A DNA stretch of 35,136 bases, taken from Bacteroidales bacterium UBA5342. Lineage in GTDB: Bacteria; Bacteroidota; Bacteroidia; Bacteroidales; UBA5342. The notes beneath the pieces were generated by a model. The model was given only the letters and a program-made list of their open reading frames with translations. It was not told the origin of the DNA and searched no databases. The translations under genes and the position numbers were made by a program. The stretch covers positions 30,691-65,826 of the forward strand of contig DHQI01000036.1 in NCBI GenBank assembly GCA_002408065.1, in the 5' to 3' direction. This document shows, in pieces, positions 35,115-35,136 of this stretch. Every line of letters starts with the position of its first letter. Position 1 is the stretch's first letter.

Positions 35115-35136
35115 AGGGATCAAGGGAAATTTCTGG

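Overview
The window is chromosomal DNA from a member of the Bacteroidota, most likely near Bacteroidales/Marinilabiliales. The signs are -7 promoter boxes of the TAnnTTTG type, few Shine-Dalgarno sequences, a GldB-family lipoprotein, a DUF4301 protein, a Bacteroidota-type ThyA insertion, a ClpC acidic linker and tRNA genes without encoded CCA. KdsA indicates an LPS-bearing Gram-negative. No phage, insertion sequence or CRISPR array is visible.

Left part (1-9830, + strand): the 3' end of a PEP/pyruvate-binding enzyme, a ClpC-type unfoldase that lacks the usual N domain, a small flavoprotein with an iron-sulfur-type Cys motif, a palindromic intergenic element, thyA, a very large membrane histidine kinase (NtrY-like) and a GldB-like lipoprotein.

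Middle (9900-18030, + strand): a six-gene cluster behind a good Bacteroidota promoter. It encodes a GT4-type glycosyltransferase, a HAD-family protein with a dehalogenase-like motif I, a second GT4-type glycosyltransferase, a GpgS-like glucosyl-3-phosphoglycerate synthase, a GH13_18 phosphorylase (best guess glucosylglycerate phosphorylase) and a glycerate 2-kinase. Together these suggest synthesis, possible elongation and phosphorolytic recycling of glucosylglycerate or a derivative. Three leaders inside the cluster carry degenerate tandem repeats of period 8, 6 and 7. This is the most coherent metabolic system in the window.

18200-20160 (+): a GNAT acetyltransferase, a stand-alone LytTR DNA-binding protein and an unknown lipoprotein.

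20313-31940 (- strand): a long run of tightly spaced housekeeping genes in transcription order ddl, lipB, S41 protease, kdsA, EamA transporter, a broken DUF4062/RecG-like gene, tsaE, M23 lipoprotein, nitrilase-family amidase, mazG, ychF and a THUMP-like methyltransferase. Several neighbours overlap or nearly abut, so much of this run is probably co-transcribed.

32000-35136: frr and a DUF4301 gene (+), tRNA-Leu(CAG) with promoter and terminator, a small palindromic element, then a minus-strand unit in which a GIY-YIG nuclease ORF lies between two near-identical 94-bp copies of a tRNA-Lys-like 3' half plus terminator. The nuclease stop codon lies inside the tRNA-like sequence. This looks like a tRNA-associated, possibly self-propagating element and is the second main candidate for an undescribed system.
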